Shown here: piece by piece, positions 22,991-34,665 of the stretch
How positions within the stretch are numbered: position 1 is the stretch's first letter
Layout of the letters: each line of letters opens with the position of its first letter
Assembly: GCA_002900995.3 (NCBI GenBank)
Contig: PJEW03000013.1
Coordinates: 769,395 to 833,394 of the forward strand
DNA: 64,000 bases
DNA from: Ganoderma boninense
Taxonomy: Eukaryota; Basidiomycota; Agaricomycetes; Polyporales; Polyporaceae
Direction of reading: 5' to 3'
Made by a program: the position numbers and the translations under genes
Notes under the pieces: model-generated
Told to the model about the DNA's origin: nothing
Database searches by the model: none
Seen by the model: the letters and a program-made list of their open reading frames with translations, nothing else

Positions 22991-23689
22991 GGCTGGGCGA
23001 GTTATGTACGCAAAGCCGCTACATATGCAGCAAGGGACATGGGTTGGGGCTGCAATGATATCTGTTGAAGTTCGCGAGGGAGCCTAGAACTAGAACAAGA
23101 TGAATTGCGTTTGGCTGAGCTCTGCAAACGCATGAGGGACAAGATACAAGCGAGACGAGCAGATATACTACGTGCTGACTAAGCGTATCCATAACGGGAC
23201 TTGTACCGACAAGACTGTAATCCCAGATTCCAACAATATCGAGAGTGAGGACACTGGGCCTCAGTGCGCGCAGCGAGATTTGTCTGCGAATGAACTTAGA
23301 GGATTTCCTGGCGGTGGTGTCTCGCCGTTCATCAAGGGGCTCTAAATTGTGTCATCTGGAGGTGAAATTTTCATGTAGTAAGTTCACGTATTGAGGGCAG
23401 GATGGGCAGTTAAATGACAGTCGGGCCCTCGGGCGGCCGGCGGAGATTCTACTTCAACTCACGCTGGGTAAACCGATTGACCCGGAGGACCTCTGCTTGA
23501 AGCCTCTTCCGAGTCGAACCTCTCTCCCCTTGCTCTCTCCATCTCATCCTTAAGCTCGTCAGCCCAATTCCTTCCTACCTACGCCTTACACAAGTGCTAT
23601 ACGCCATCTATTGCGTGAATACAGTGCCAAACCGTATTGCGCACCGTTTTCAAGTCCGTGCCGGTGATATGGAAGACTGATGTTGAAGG

Positions 23690-23800
23690 ACACATGTGGA
23701 CGCGAGCAGTGAACGTGAGCGACAGCGCAACAGACGCAAATAATGACGCAGCAGACGCGAGCACCAACGCAATGCGTCACGTTGCGTCGCTCTGCGCTGA
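23690..23800 (+). repeat. GACGCA-motif cluster 3, ending in inverted copies
   Basis: Several GACGCA/AACGCA copies on the plus strand up to about 23770. The motif then appears as its complement (TGCGTCAC, TGCGTCGC) until about 23797, giving a short inverted arrangement at the end of the cluster. Confidence 0.5.
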
Positions 23801-24319
23801 AATATCTTTGCCCCTCGAGAGCGATCGATGGCCTTGACGAAAGCGTCAAAATGACATGGCACTTGCATTACAGTCTTGTACCCAACTATGCCTGTATTCA
23901 TGAGTACAACGCCACAGCACAATGGCAACTTGTTCGCCTTATACATCAGGTGTTGTAACAATGCCGGTCGAACTAACTGGAACTGTGCCTGTGAAATCTT
24001 GTACCTTTTCGTGTCGCGACACCGCCGTCATTGTCATTTCGAGTAACAAGTTGCTTGCTGTTCAATAATTCGAACGCCTTTGAACCAGCCATGTCCTATC
24101 GAGGAATGGGTATATTTCTTTCTAATCCCCGTTGTCCTAATCGGCCCAAAGGTTATATGTCACCGGGCGGCGGGGCAAGGCCAAAAGAAAGACTCTCGGA
24201 TTTCTCTGCAGCACGTCCGAACGCTGCCGCAACTCTGAACACAGCGCCGAACGTCGTGTCTGTCACCACCCTGAGCTTCTCTGTCATGCTGCAGCGTCTG
24301 CGATAAGCATGTCCGTATA

Positions 24320-24701
24320 CAGTGCTTTGCATATCAAACTGCAGTCGTTCCACGCGCAAAACCTGTTTGCTCGTATTTGTGCCGCCGACGGCTAACGGCT
24401 ACGGGATGCAAAGCCGGCCCTCCCGGAGAACAAGTACCTGACGGGCATTTCTTGTGGACAAAGCGTACTCCTCACTTCATTGCCGTCGGATTCAGATTAT
24501 ATTAGATGACCCACCCCACTTCAGTCCATAGCTTCCGACAGCAAACTGGGCCAAAGAACTCTTGCTGGCCGCGGCAGATGAGGGGTACCCGGTCTCGAAG
24601 CGGTCTCGACAGGGCAGGCAGGCGCTGACGGACGGCGTTGCAAACAGGGGCAAACAGCTCGACGCGCGAACGTCGACTGCAGTTTGATATGCAAAGCACT
24701 G
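24320..24701. mobile_element. MITE with TA target duplication (Tc1/mariner-like), family 2
   Basis: The 30-bp sequence at 24318-24347 is the perfect reverse complement of 24674-24703. Reading from the ends, the element begins CAGTGCTTTGC and ends GCAAAGCACTG, flanked on both sides by TA (24318-24319 and 24702-24703). Imperfect pairing continues inward for another 40-50 bp (for example CTGTTTGC blocks on both sides), so the inverted ends are about 75 bp. Length 382 bp; no coding capacity. TA flanks and CAG...CTG ends are typical of Tc1/mariner elements and their non-autonomous derivatives. Confidence 0.75.
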
Positions 24702-24703
24702 TA

Positions 24704-27700
24704 AGGCTTCCAAGAAGCCGCTTCCTGAGAATCGGCGCTTCTGGAGGGTCCTGGGCAGCTCCTCCAGGCACGCGCACGTCATCCTCATGCCATCTCCTCC
24801 CGTCATTGTCGTGCGCCACACACACCATGCATTGCTCGCCTAGGGACTGTCAATGTCCATAAAGAAGGTTCCTAACCGGATTTACAGTGTTGGGGCGCGG
24901 ACTTACAGTGTAATTTACAGTCTTCCCTGTAGGCTACTCGTGTGCCCAAGCGCGATGACGTGCGGCTCAGCTCCATCTCGCGGTAGATCCTCCGCGTCGT
25001 GCAAACGTCCTCCAGCACTGTCTCGCATAACCATCTGACCGTGGCTGGCGTGTGCGCGCTTGAGGTCGCTGACACCCGGTCAGGTGGGGTTTAGAGTGAA
25101 TATGCTCAGGCTATCGGCGGGCGCCGTACGGTTTAGTGGGCGACATGCAATGGTTTCCGCCAAAATACGCACCGTGGTGGACTGTTTCTGACAGGAAAAT
25201 CCCCAGTTTGGGGAGGGCCAATTCAGAGCGTGCTCGTCTGCCAGTGCACGAAAGAGCGCTGCTCAGCTCCACATCGCGACGGGTCTTTCATAAGTGAATG
25301 TCAGAAGCGCACATGCAAGCGTAGTTTTCCGGTGCGGTGCATGGGGTGGCCAGCGATTCTACAGCGATGCTTGACCGGTCTGACCACGACATCGGTGAGT
25401 GTGCCGCTTTTGTCATTTCAGTGGCCCCGCCAGATGGACACAAATACTCCGCAGTCTTCTCTGTGCCTTCCGCTGCCTCTGTGACGTCTTCCAGCAGTGA
25501 TGGACGGCTATTGCGTTTCTTTACTTGCCGCGATCATTTTTGCGGCCAAAAATCGAACCAATCCCGCAGTAACGAGATATAGTACTTCAGTGCTAGTATT
25601 AGTACTATCACGGTTGAGAGTTGCTTTCTCAACCTCCTGATCGACCATTGCCTACGCGACTAGGAGGAGACTGTAGGCCATACCTCGGACAGCTAAACTG
25701 ATCTTCAAAAGGGAACATAGGACAATCAACAACCCATTCGTGCTACCCTCCCTTACGGACAATGCACATGCTATCGACCGCCACCCACAATGCGAATCGA
25801 ACTCCCCCACTGGGGTGCTTGGGCAGTACTAGCCCTCCTCAGCGACAGCGATCCGCCGCGCATGCGGTACACCAACTTGCGTTACTTGTCTCAACCAACA
25901 ATGAGCACTCAGTGCGGCCGACGACAGGGAGGACACTACTCGACGACGACTCTAGGTCATGCCTCAAGTGAAGTTGAAGGGAACGGAGGGAGGCTGCAGG
26001 AGAAAGGTACACATGAACAACAGGTAGATAGGAAGGCGGGCTTGAGATGCGAGGAATTCACGATATCAAATTGTCGGTTGAGTAACTGCGTAAAGTTCCA
26101 GGAGCGAATCCATGAAAACTGACATGACAATTTACCTGTGCCACACTGCTGCAGAAGGAACTAGCGGCGACATGATCTGCTGCGAAATTTCGAAGGCGAG
26201 TTGCGTGCCTCTCGCTCACACTGGGGACGTGTGATTGCCCAAGCCGGATTCCTCTTCTCCAGCTTCCTCTTCCTGTTCATCAGCAGCATCCTCCTCAGGG
26301 ATGTCCCCATCCTTGACCCAGTCGTCAAACTAGCACCTCTACCTTGACGGTGTGCGCGCCGCTCGCCGTGCCGAGCTCTCACGTCTTCGGGTCTCTAACT
26401 GCAGAAAATCTGCGGCACCACCAATACACCACCTATCGAGCCGAGACCTGGTCGGTCGCCACAGCTGCATCGAGGATACGCGCCATGTCCTCTTTAAGTC
26501 CACGAAGGACCGATTTAAGGGCCGTCGAGGACTCGAGGCCACTCATGAGGTCCCTCTGTGGCCACAACCTGCGCATTTTGATCGTCGCACTCCAAATCGC
26601 ACATGTAGATCCTCTCCAATGTGTAGCTTTCATTTGCGAGACAAGATACATGGTGTACAATCAGATACAGGAAGAACCTCCGAACATGTAAAGGACAGCG
26701 GTTTGAGGAGTTTGGGCTGGAATGGATGCCAGCGAGGGACCGGTTCTCATGACGAATCGGATGTACCGAGGAATTAGGTCAATATTAGTACCAGGTTGAA
26801 CGGATGCGGGATATAAGGGAGAGCAACTCGCGGTGATGCAAATATGGAGGACAGGTCAGATGAGGCGAGACACTAGGACTGAGAAGTGGGATAATACTGC
26901 GTAGGTGAGAGAACTAACGAAAGCGCGTGTGCTGTACCACAACTGGAATGAGACGATACAGTTCGAGGCTTCGGCCGGGCTGGAGCCCAAGCAGATCCTT
27001 CACAACTGGAGGAAAAGTAAAGAAATGTTGATGTACGTCTAAGTATGAATGGCGGTGGGGAAGTGTAATGAAGGAATCCGAGCAGCTTGAACCTTTCGAC
27101 ATGCTGGCGTTTTCATCCGTCGATTGGACGCACGTGACGACGACGTTCCGATCAGCTCCGAGGCTGGACATGCGAGAGGCCCTCGTGCCACGTAGGCATC
27201 GTACCCCGGTCCCCGAATCTCAGGGGCGAAAACTTCGGGAAGTCATCTCACCTCCAGTGAGCTCGAGTTAGCTCCACCGAGTAAGCGTGTTCGTGGGACG
27301 GATCTCCGCGACGCCAGTTCATCTCCATACATATGATGGAGGACAGGACCGATGTGGGAGGTGAGGGGAGGCATCGTGGCCATGAGAGTCATTTGAAGAA
27401 CGGCTGAAGCCGTGACCGCTTACATCCCGCGTGTGACTCCCGCGAACCTGAAGCGAGAGGACATTTGAGAACTCGGTGCGCTCTACCAGGGCTTTCTATT
27501 TCGTCTTCGATGAGCTGGCGGAGCTGGAAGTCGCCAGGAGCCGAGCCCAACAACTGAAGATACGACGCAATGATGACCTAAACTAGGGCTAGGGTTAAGC
27601 TCGTCTCAAGGACATACGCAAGACTCACCGGAAACCAACAGCACAGCACGGAACGGGAGCGGGGCGAACAAGACAAAGGAGCACTGGAAAGGAGGGTGCG

Positions 27701-28898
27701 GATGTCAGCATCATCGGCAACGCCGTGGCCGACGATGACACCTTGTCCAGGGTGGTACTCACCAGGCACCGCAATCAGTAAGATCAGACCTCTCTTCCCG
27801 AACGGGAATTCCGGAACTAATGGGGAGTTATACACCCCCGTTGCTCATTAGAGCTGACCCGGAGCGATAGCATGTGAGCTTTTCGCGCAGCGTGGAGTGG
27901 CAGAACGGCCCAGCGCTGCGTGCATCCAGCGTCGCTCATCCCATGAGGGATCGAGTTGAATGCAGAGGCAGGAGGGACAGACGAGGAATGAACAGAAAAC
28001 GACACACGTACCCAGGATACCTGCCGGAGTCCACGGCAAGGACAATGCGGGCGGAGTGGAAATGGGCTGGGTGGAAAGGGACTGGCCGTCTCGAGGTATC
28101 CTCCGAATCGTGGCGCTGCGCGCACCCGGTGTTGGGGCGACCAACCCAGGCGCACCTAGCTCGTCCCACAAAGCGTATGCAAGGACACCGAGAGAACGTG
28201 GCCGAAGGTCTGGAGGGATTCTACTAAGCAAACCAGCTCCATCGGCGACATCGCCGTCGATATGTCATAGTGCCATCGCCTTCAAGCGCAAGTTAGGCGG
28301 TTGCATCCATCGAAGACGCAAATAACATACCTCACCATGCAATTCATACATGCAGGGGGTGCTCCATCATTAGCTCCCAATGCTGACCACTGCAGCCCGT
28401 CGTGAGCTCCCAACTCCCCCGCACAGCGTTCTTGAGTGGAATCTTCTTGCGCCGGTGTTCAGCGACGGCCGTGCGACATCGAATGAGGTCAAAATACTCA
28501 CAGTGGATCATGCGGCCGCTGCTAGCAGAGATGCAATGTGCAGATGAGCTTTTGGTGGGCAGACGAGGAGAGGTCCTGACTCGCGTTGGGTCACCGTGGC
28601 ACTGGGCGACGGGAGTCGGGATGTTATGTAAGCCGAAACGGCGTCTCATTTGATGGTCACCGGGTGACTCCGGCCATACTTCCCCTACTCTTCCTCTTCA
28701 TATTGCACTGCACTAGCCCGAGGATTACAACTCAGCCACGGCTGACGTTTTTAGAAGTATGATAGTCCGGAATACACAGCCAGTATGTTAAGATGGAACT
28801 CAACCCTAGAGACCAGAACAGCCTGAGAACTGAGAACAGCGGATAAATGGAGAACGGCCGTCCGTGTAGCTAGTAGCTACTGACGAGATTCCAAGAAC
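24704..28898. other. 4-kb stretch without a supportable gene
   Basis: Many short frames. On the minus strand 26660-26340 a helical, charged frame (STALKSVLRGLKEDMARILDAA) and an acidic block further down (near 26320-26220) look coding-like and may be relics of one gene, but I cannot join them convincingly. The 28.1 kb part carries one copy of the short motif described separately. No terminal repeats were recognised. Confidence 0.3.
28103..28165 (+). repeat. short dispersed motif, copy 1 (GCTGCGCGCACCC...GACCAACCCAG)
   Basis: Contains GCTGCGCG, CCCGGTGTTGGG and GACCAACCCAG in this order, matching two further copies at about 57527-57580 and 57718-57775. The middle is partly self-complementary (GTTGGG...CCAAC). 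Too short to assign to a known element class. Confidence 0.45.
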
Positions 28899-29667
28899 TT
28901 AAGGATGAAGATAAGTCCAGTCGTAGGTATCAGTACGACAACAAGAATTTTTCTGCCTCAGACATCCGAGAGTCATGGGCCTACGTTGCTTTGACTTCCG
29001 TGATGTTGAGACGGGTGGGCAGTCTCGTGCTGCGAATGCTACAATCCGGGGAGGACTGTTGTTGACAGCCGTACGTACGTCTTCCTCGACGCCGGACGGA
29101 CTAGCAGGTACGCTGATCGGGTACCTCATGGTCACTTCGTCGGCGTCGTCGTCGTTGACATTTGTAGTATGATGATCCTGCTCATCCCCGCTCTCCACTG
29201 GAGGACTTTGGATGGGGAGGTGAGGGGTACCATTGTTCGACGAGTTGCTGCGTGGCCGCTGTGGTAGACCACACCGCCTATCCCTGTTAGTCGCACGAGG
29301 GCGTGGTTCCATTCGTGGGGTCGGAGGGCGAAACTGGAGGTTGGTGCTGGATGCCCAACGGCGCGGCGCTCTGTTGAGACCCCCGTTGGAGAAGTCTCTC
29401 GGCGAGGGGGTAGGAAGCCTTAACTTGACGGACCCGGGATCGGTGTCGTAGCCACTCTGGCTAGAACTATCAACATCGGCGTCGTTAGCAACCTGGAAGC
29501 TTTCAAGAATCGGCGTGGACATGGTCGTCAGCTCGACGAGCGTTGACAGTGCCGAATGCGCGGTCGAACCGCGGTTTCCACCTGGGCGCGTGTAGATATT
29601 CAATTGAAAATCCGCTGCCGATTGACCGTAAGATGAACTCACTTTTAGACTGGGTAGATGGCTCCAT
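28899..29667 (-). CDS. unknown gene family 2, copy B, two exons, 235 aa
   Basis: ATG at 29667. Exon 1 is 29667-29643 (MEPSTQSK), a 61-nt phase-1 intron (29642-29582, GTGAGT...CCCAG) follows, and exon 2 is 29581-28899. The product is rich in Ser, Pro, Arg and Asp and probably disordered. Landmarks: ALSTLVEL, STPILES, DVDSSSQSGYD, then PRRWASSTNLQFRPPTPR, HLPIQSPPVESGDEQD, and an acidic DDDADEVTM stretch. All these recur in the same order in the gene at 59289-59885, with the intron at the same place and phase. Function unknown; no globular domain seen. A TATATAA at about 29764-29758 is 91 bp upstream of the ATG. The frame is intact. Its 5' neighbour on the same strand is the Plavaka transposase. 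Confidence 0.6.
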
Positions 29668-29757
29668 GCCTGTCCAACGCGCGGGAGGGCGAGTGGGTGG
29701 GTGTGAGCGGTGCGTTGTCGAGTTGGGGAGAATGTGGTTCGCGAACTGGCGTCTGGG

Positions 29758-29764
29758 TTATATA
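29758..29764 (-). promoter_or_regulatory. possible TATA box of family-2 copy B
   Basis: TATATAA on the minus strand, 91 bp upstream of the ATG at 29667. Sequence is a consensus TATA element; role is inferred from position. Confidence 0.45.
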
Positions 29765-31028
29765 GACGTGGAACCAGCGTTCTCCAAAAACCAAAATGGA
29801 CTTGAAGCATGCATCCGACCGGCATTTCCTCGCACAAATTCGTGTAGAAACATACAGAGTACCGGTGTCCGTCTGATTCACAATCGACGTGGAAAGTGCT
29901 GTGGCGAACCTTTCGGCTCTCCTTGACATACAGCGACGTTTCTCGAGGAAGATCGTGGAGAAATCGAGCATGACGGTCGCTGGGCTTGTCAGGGCGCAAG
30001 CGAGTATGTACACGACCATTCTGATCCGAACGGAATGTTCCGATTACAACCACGGGAGGTTTGAGCAGCCGACTGTCCCCCACATTTGTCTCATAGCCCG
30101 GAGTACGAAAGTTCAGTATGGTAGTGCTTTGCGACGAGGTGTCCCAGGCAAGAACATGCATTCACCACAAATCTCGCGAGATGTACATGAGCGATGAACG
30201 ACAACTACAACGATGGAGGGGTTGCTTTGAGCCAGTGGTAGAAGAGGGGGACCGGGGTAGCTGGACGCGGTATAGATTATGATGCTAGTGCGAGTCTCAC
30301 ATACCGGGGTACAAGCTGTCATCCAAGTCATCATCAACCTCCGGCATCTCTTTAGCCTCGTCGTCATCGTCATCGTCATCACTGTGATCGTCTTCCTCCA
30401 AATCGTCGCCGCCGCTGGCCCCCATATGATACTTAACGCGGGATCTTCGCAATCGGGACCTCTCTGTTCGTGGCCTGCCAGGGGTTGGACCGCGTCTCCA
30501 GGAGCAGTCGACGCAGGTAGCTGATTTGTTGACTTGCTGCTGTTGGGCTCCAAGCTGGCCCCATCTGTGATTTGTTAATTCGGCAATGCTGGAGACGTAG
30601 CAATAATCCTTGCATACTCACCCGCATCGAAATCCGTATCCTGTTCAGCCTCGATTTCTGCTAACAAGGAACTGAGGGATGGGATGAATTTCGCCTCAGC
30701 GAGACCATGCGAGTGAATATGGCCGACACCCATGCCCCAGTGATACCTCATGAGCGAATCGCGGTCCGAAAAGCTGGAAAACAGGTTAAATGCAAGTCGA
30801 ATGCACATGATGAGAACGACCCACCATCCGACGTAGTAAGCCTTGTAATCGTCTCCATCTCTAGCACACCGTGATAGTCCAATCTTATCTTCGTGACGTT
30901 GACCAGGAGCGAACGCGGGAATGATGTGACAGGCTCGCAGTACATCAGAGGGATCAATGAAGCCGAAAGCGTCGTTCGATGCCAGGGGAGGAAATGTGAC
31001 CATTGGGAGCTCGGAATTTCGCCAAGAG

Positions 31029-31128
31029 NNNNNNNNNNNNNNNNNNNNNNNNNNNNNNNNNNNNNNNNNNNNNNNNNNNNNNNNNNNNNNNNNNNNNNNN
31101 NNNNNNNNNNNNNNNNNNNNNNNNNNNN
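31029..31128. other. assembly gap (100 N)
   Basis: Exactly 100 N, a conventional size for a gap of unknown length. It falls inside the Plavaka transposase, so a large part of that gene may be missing from the assembly rather than from the genome. Confidence 0.97.
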
Positions 31129-31919
31129 GGAAGAGTATTGGAGCTTTCCAAGCTAGACGGGCGAGTCTCACCCTCGAGGAGCTTCTGGTTGATCGACCTC
31201 CAGTTAATCCCCACAAGGTCGTCTGCACGGAACCTGGTGTCGGTAAGGATCTCGAGCAGCTCTTTGAAGGTCGACTCTGACTTCTTCGCAGAACCAGTCC
31301 AGTACCATTGCCCGAGGCGGAAGGATGTCCAGTTGGGATAGGGGTGGAAGGGCGACAGGTCTGAAACGAGGCTAGTCTCGTCCGACGCCGGATTGGTCGT
31401 GGAAGCGTTGTCGGAACGGAATTCTGGGGAATCCAGTGGACGTGATGTTGGCAGCGCATCAGGAGGGTCTTGAGTTAGAGTCAGCGTGCCTTCGGGCAGT
31501 GAATCAGCTGAAGGATGGTTGACAGGTTCCAACAGCAGCTCGCGATCAACTGCAGCCTCAGGGTCATGTTCGGGAAAAGAGCCGGTTCGGTACTCTCGGA
31601 AAAGGCCAAAAACATTTCGTTTCGTCTTGGCTGGCAAAATCTCGACGGGCTGCTGCGACTGAGACATCACTTCCTTGTTCGCCTCAGGCATATGAGAAGA
31701 GCTCGAAGGGCGTGGGTCCGGATCAGATGACGTCGGTATGAGGGGCTCTGGAAGTGCGTCAACGTGCTTCCGCGGTTTCGGTCGCCACGGCAGTGCAGCG
31801 TTGTCCCTATAACGCTCTGGAAGACGTATGTTCTGTCGTTGAGGTCGAGCATCGTCATCAACAAGGGAAGGGGGGGCACCGAAGGGATCAGGAGTCACAC
31901 TAGGGGGGGAGGATGGTAG

Positions 31920-31980
31920 AGTATCGGAGGGAGCAGGAGGAGCGGGGGGAGCAGGAGGAGCGGGGGAGCAGGAGGGGGCG
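31920..31980 (-). repeat. short GGAGCAGGAGGAGC-type tandem tract
   Basis: Near-perfect repeats of AGCAGGAGGAGCGGGG (plus strand), encoding the Pro/Leu-rich tract of the transposase on the minus strand. The frame of the transposase shifts next to it, so slippage in this tract is the likely cause. Confidence 0.5.
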
Positions 31981-32332
31981 CATGGGAAGAACTCGTCGGG
32001 GAGATGGCGGACATGGAGAGCGGCGAGGCTGGCGCGAGGTCTAGTTGCGTACGAGATTCAGTGGAGTCCTCCAATAGAGACGCCAGGTTCCTCTTGCGCC
32101 GGGCCAGCATTGCGACGCCCATATTGTCCAAGATACCCTTCGACTTCACTGCCAAATCATCGCAACAATTTCTATGGGTCGCCAAATTCCCGCTCGCCAT
32201 GAAGCTACGATAGCAACCATCGCAAATGTATGCTGACGCCGCGTTCGTCTGGGGGGGAGGCACATCATGACACGCCGGTATAAGCAACTGAGTGATTCAC
32301 TGTTTAGCTAGGTATCTCACCGCGCTGGCCAT

Positions 32333-34665
32333 GGTAAGTTGTGGGGCAAAGGGTGGCGTGGCCTGCGGCAATGGAGTGTAGGAGAGGAGTCAGAGACAGC
32401 GACCGTGACCACACGCGGGCCAGCTCCTTCCCTGCGAGCGACTTTCCCACTAACCAGGGTCTCCGACGCCAATCGGAGTGGCTGCTGGTCGGCTGAATAA
32501 AAAAAGGTAAATAATTGAAGGCATCCCTGGGAAATCGGCCCCGAGCCGACTTATTAGTCGAATCGTCCATACATGTCAACCATGAACATTCGATGCAGCA
32601 TGAACTCCACATGGGTACAGCGAAGGAGCGAACAGACGGCGTGACGAAAGAGAAGCGTTACCCAAGGAAGTCTTTCCGACGGAGGAACCCGCGTGATGGC
32701 TCAGGGAAGGTCTAGCAAAGAGACTGGCACAAGGCTGAGGCTGCGAAGTAGGCAACAATGTGTTCATGCGACGTCAACAGAGCAACGCACTGCGCTAGCG
32801 TTCGCAGAAGGGAAGATAATGCCGTGGCAAGGGCTAGGCCAATGGGATGGAGCACTCCGGCCTCTGGTTGTGCCAAGCGAGCTGCGTATGTCGAAGAAAG
32901 TCTTCGCATCTGCTCATCAAGTGCCATGCGAGCGGAAACAACCGCTAGATTGCAGCATGCCACTCCACTGCAAAGTCTACAGGATGGGCATCCACGAGTC
33001 GGCGGATGACCGCCACTCCCAGCGACAGAACTGCCTGACATTGGAGGAATATCGCATACGGCTAGGCGATGGTGGCGGTCTCCTTGGGATCAGGCCAGGA
33101 CGGTCGACGAGTCCGACAAGCTGAAGGTCGCCGATCGATACTGAGGTCGTAGGTATGAGAGATCGGCCAGGGAATACATGCTGCTCACGATGGAATACGA
33201 CCAGCGTAATCAGATGCCTGGACAGACGCGACAAGACAGCGCATACACCCACATTCGACGACGTTTGGGGCACCAGCTCGGCAGTCAAGGGTACTCTCGT
33301 TTGGTCCCAGACCGTGACCCAGACTCGGACGCTGGCACTGCAAGGGAGATAAGACGAGCGGAACCTGGAGACTGGGACTTGCGTCCAAAGCCTTGGTCGT
33401 CCAGCATGCTCGCTGTGGAAGGCACGAGGGTGTCAGAATACGAAGCGAAACACAACGCGGTGTCGACAGAGTAGGACGAGATGGGCATAAAGTGTACTAT
33501 CCAGACGTGTATGACAACGTAGACCATACCCTGTCGAGAGGCATCATCCTAGCTCGGAGGTAGGCAGGCGAAACAAATAGTCTGAGTTGGGAGCGGGCTT
33601 CCCGGTTCCCGTCCGTTCTCGCGAGAGGGAGTCGAGCTCCTGCGGCCTATGCGGTTCTCTGTCGTTCTCGTTTCGTCGGGGAGGCTACGTCCTGGTGTGT
33701 CCTGCTCTGGCGGCCTGGGAAGGATTGCCGGCAATGAGTGTTCCGCACCTTTCAGCTGCGCGCGGGTGGCTCCAAATAACACAGTCCTGCATCGTACGCT
33801 CTGCAGTTCAGTGAGGGTCGAAGCCATCTCATTCCATGTGCCCGAGGCTCCGCAAAAGATGTACTCGAGGTTCGCGCTCCAACCTCCGCCTAATGCTCCG
33901 AGGAAGGTTCACGATCACCCCGTTGCGTGACGGGTGTGCGTCCCCTTCTAAGACCGTACGACACGCGGTTGCACAGGACGGCCAGCCATGGTCTTGTTCC
34001 ACGAGGGGCCTCGCCTGCTACGACGGGAATGCAGTCCTATCGTCCAAGAAGCGGTCTAGGGTCATGTCGTGCACCCAGAACAAAGGGATCGCAGTGGCTG
34101 AGATTGTGGACGCGGGCAGCGGACGGGATGGTCTGAGGCTCGAGCCTCTCATGTATCGCCCCGGAGCGGGTAACGGCGGCACGGGTACGACGGCTCGGAG
34201 GGAACGACGTTCAGAAACGTTGCGTGCGCATCGGGGCTGATCATGAGATTTACCAGGGCGCATGTCTTGCGGTGTGAAGGACGGAGGGGAAGATACCTGC
34301 TCAGGAGATGGAAGATCAAATAATGATGGAGGCGCACTTGTGAATATCTCAGGATTGAGCAACCTGGGAACCAAGAGAAGTGGACAAGAAGGTCAAGCAA
34401 GAACCCGACACCCAGATATCCGAGAAAGCGAGCCGACGAGCTGGGAACCAAGGAAATGGAGATTTGAAGCAACAAGTCGCTAGAGCAGGCCTGGATACCG
34501 AGAGTTCAGGCCTCAGGGTTCGCCTGGCGATGTATCTTGAATGCGTCCAGCAGGAGCAGGACCTGCGCCGGCGACGAAATTAGATACGGCAGCGAAGAAA
34601 ACAAACGCAGCACGTTATGCGAGACACTCACGATTTTGCTGATCCAAGTCAGACCGCGCAATGCG
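32333..34665. other. stretch without a supportable gene
   Basis: Upstream of the Plavaka gene. Short frames on both strands, none with a recognised motif. I looked for but did not find an element end matching the transposase. Confidence 0.3.

Larger units (their letters stand above)
30297..32332 (-). pseudogene. Plavaka-type transposase gene, interrupted by an assembly gap
   Basis: Exon 1 (32332-32321) encodes MASA; a 72-nt intron (32320-32249) leads to exon 2 with CDGCYRSFMASGNLATHRNC, a C2H2-like finger. After a Pro/Leu low-complexity tract and a frame change near 31900, the frame reads through LPERYRD, then PYPNWTSFRLGQWYWTGSAKKSESTFKELLEILTD, typical of the Plavaka N-terminal region. At the gap (31029-31128) the middle is missing. 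Beyond it come FGFIDPSDVLRACHIIPAF and GLSRCARD, a 51-nt intron (30824-30774), then DRDSLMRYHWGMGVGHIHS and a strongly acidic tail ending near 30297. These are the standard C-terminal landmarks of Plavaka transposases (CACTA/EnSpm-related, basidiomycete-specific). The DDE catalytic core is not in view: either hidden in the gap or deleted. No terminal repeats found. Because of the frame change it may be dead. Confidence 0.82.

Noticed and set aside
26161..26382. Membrane protein (plus) or acidic-tail protein (minus) at 26.2 kb
   Set aside because: Both strands give a plausible-looking short peptide and neither joins to an upstream exon, so I did not call a gene.
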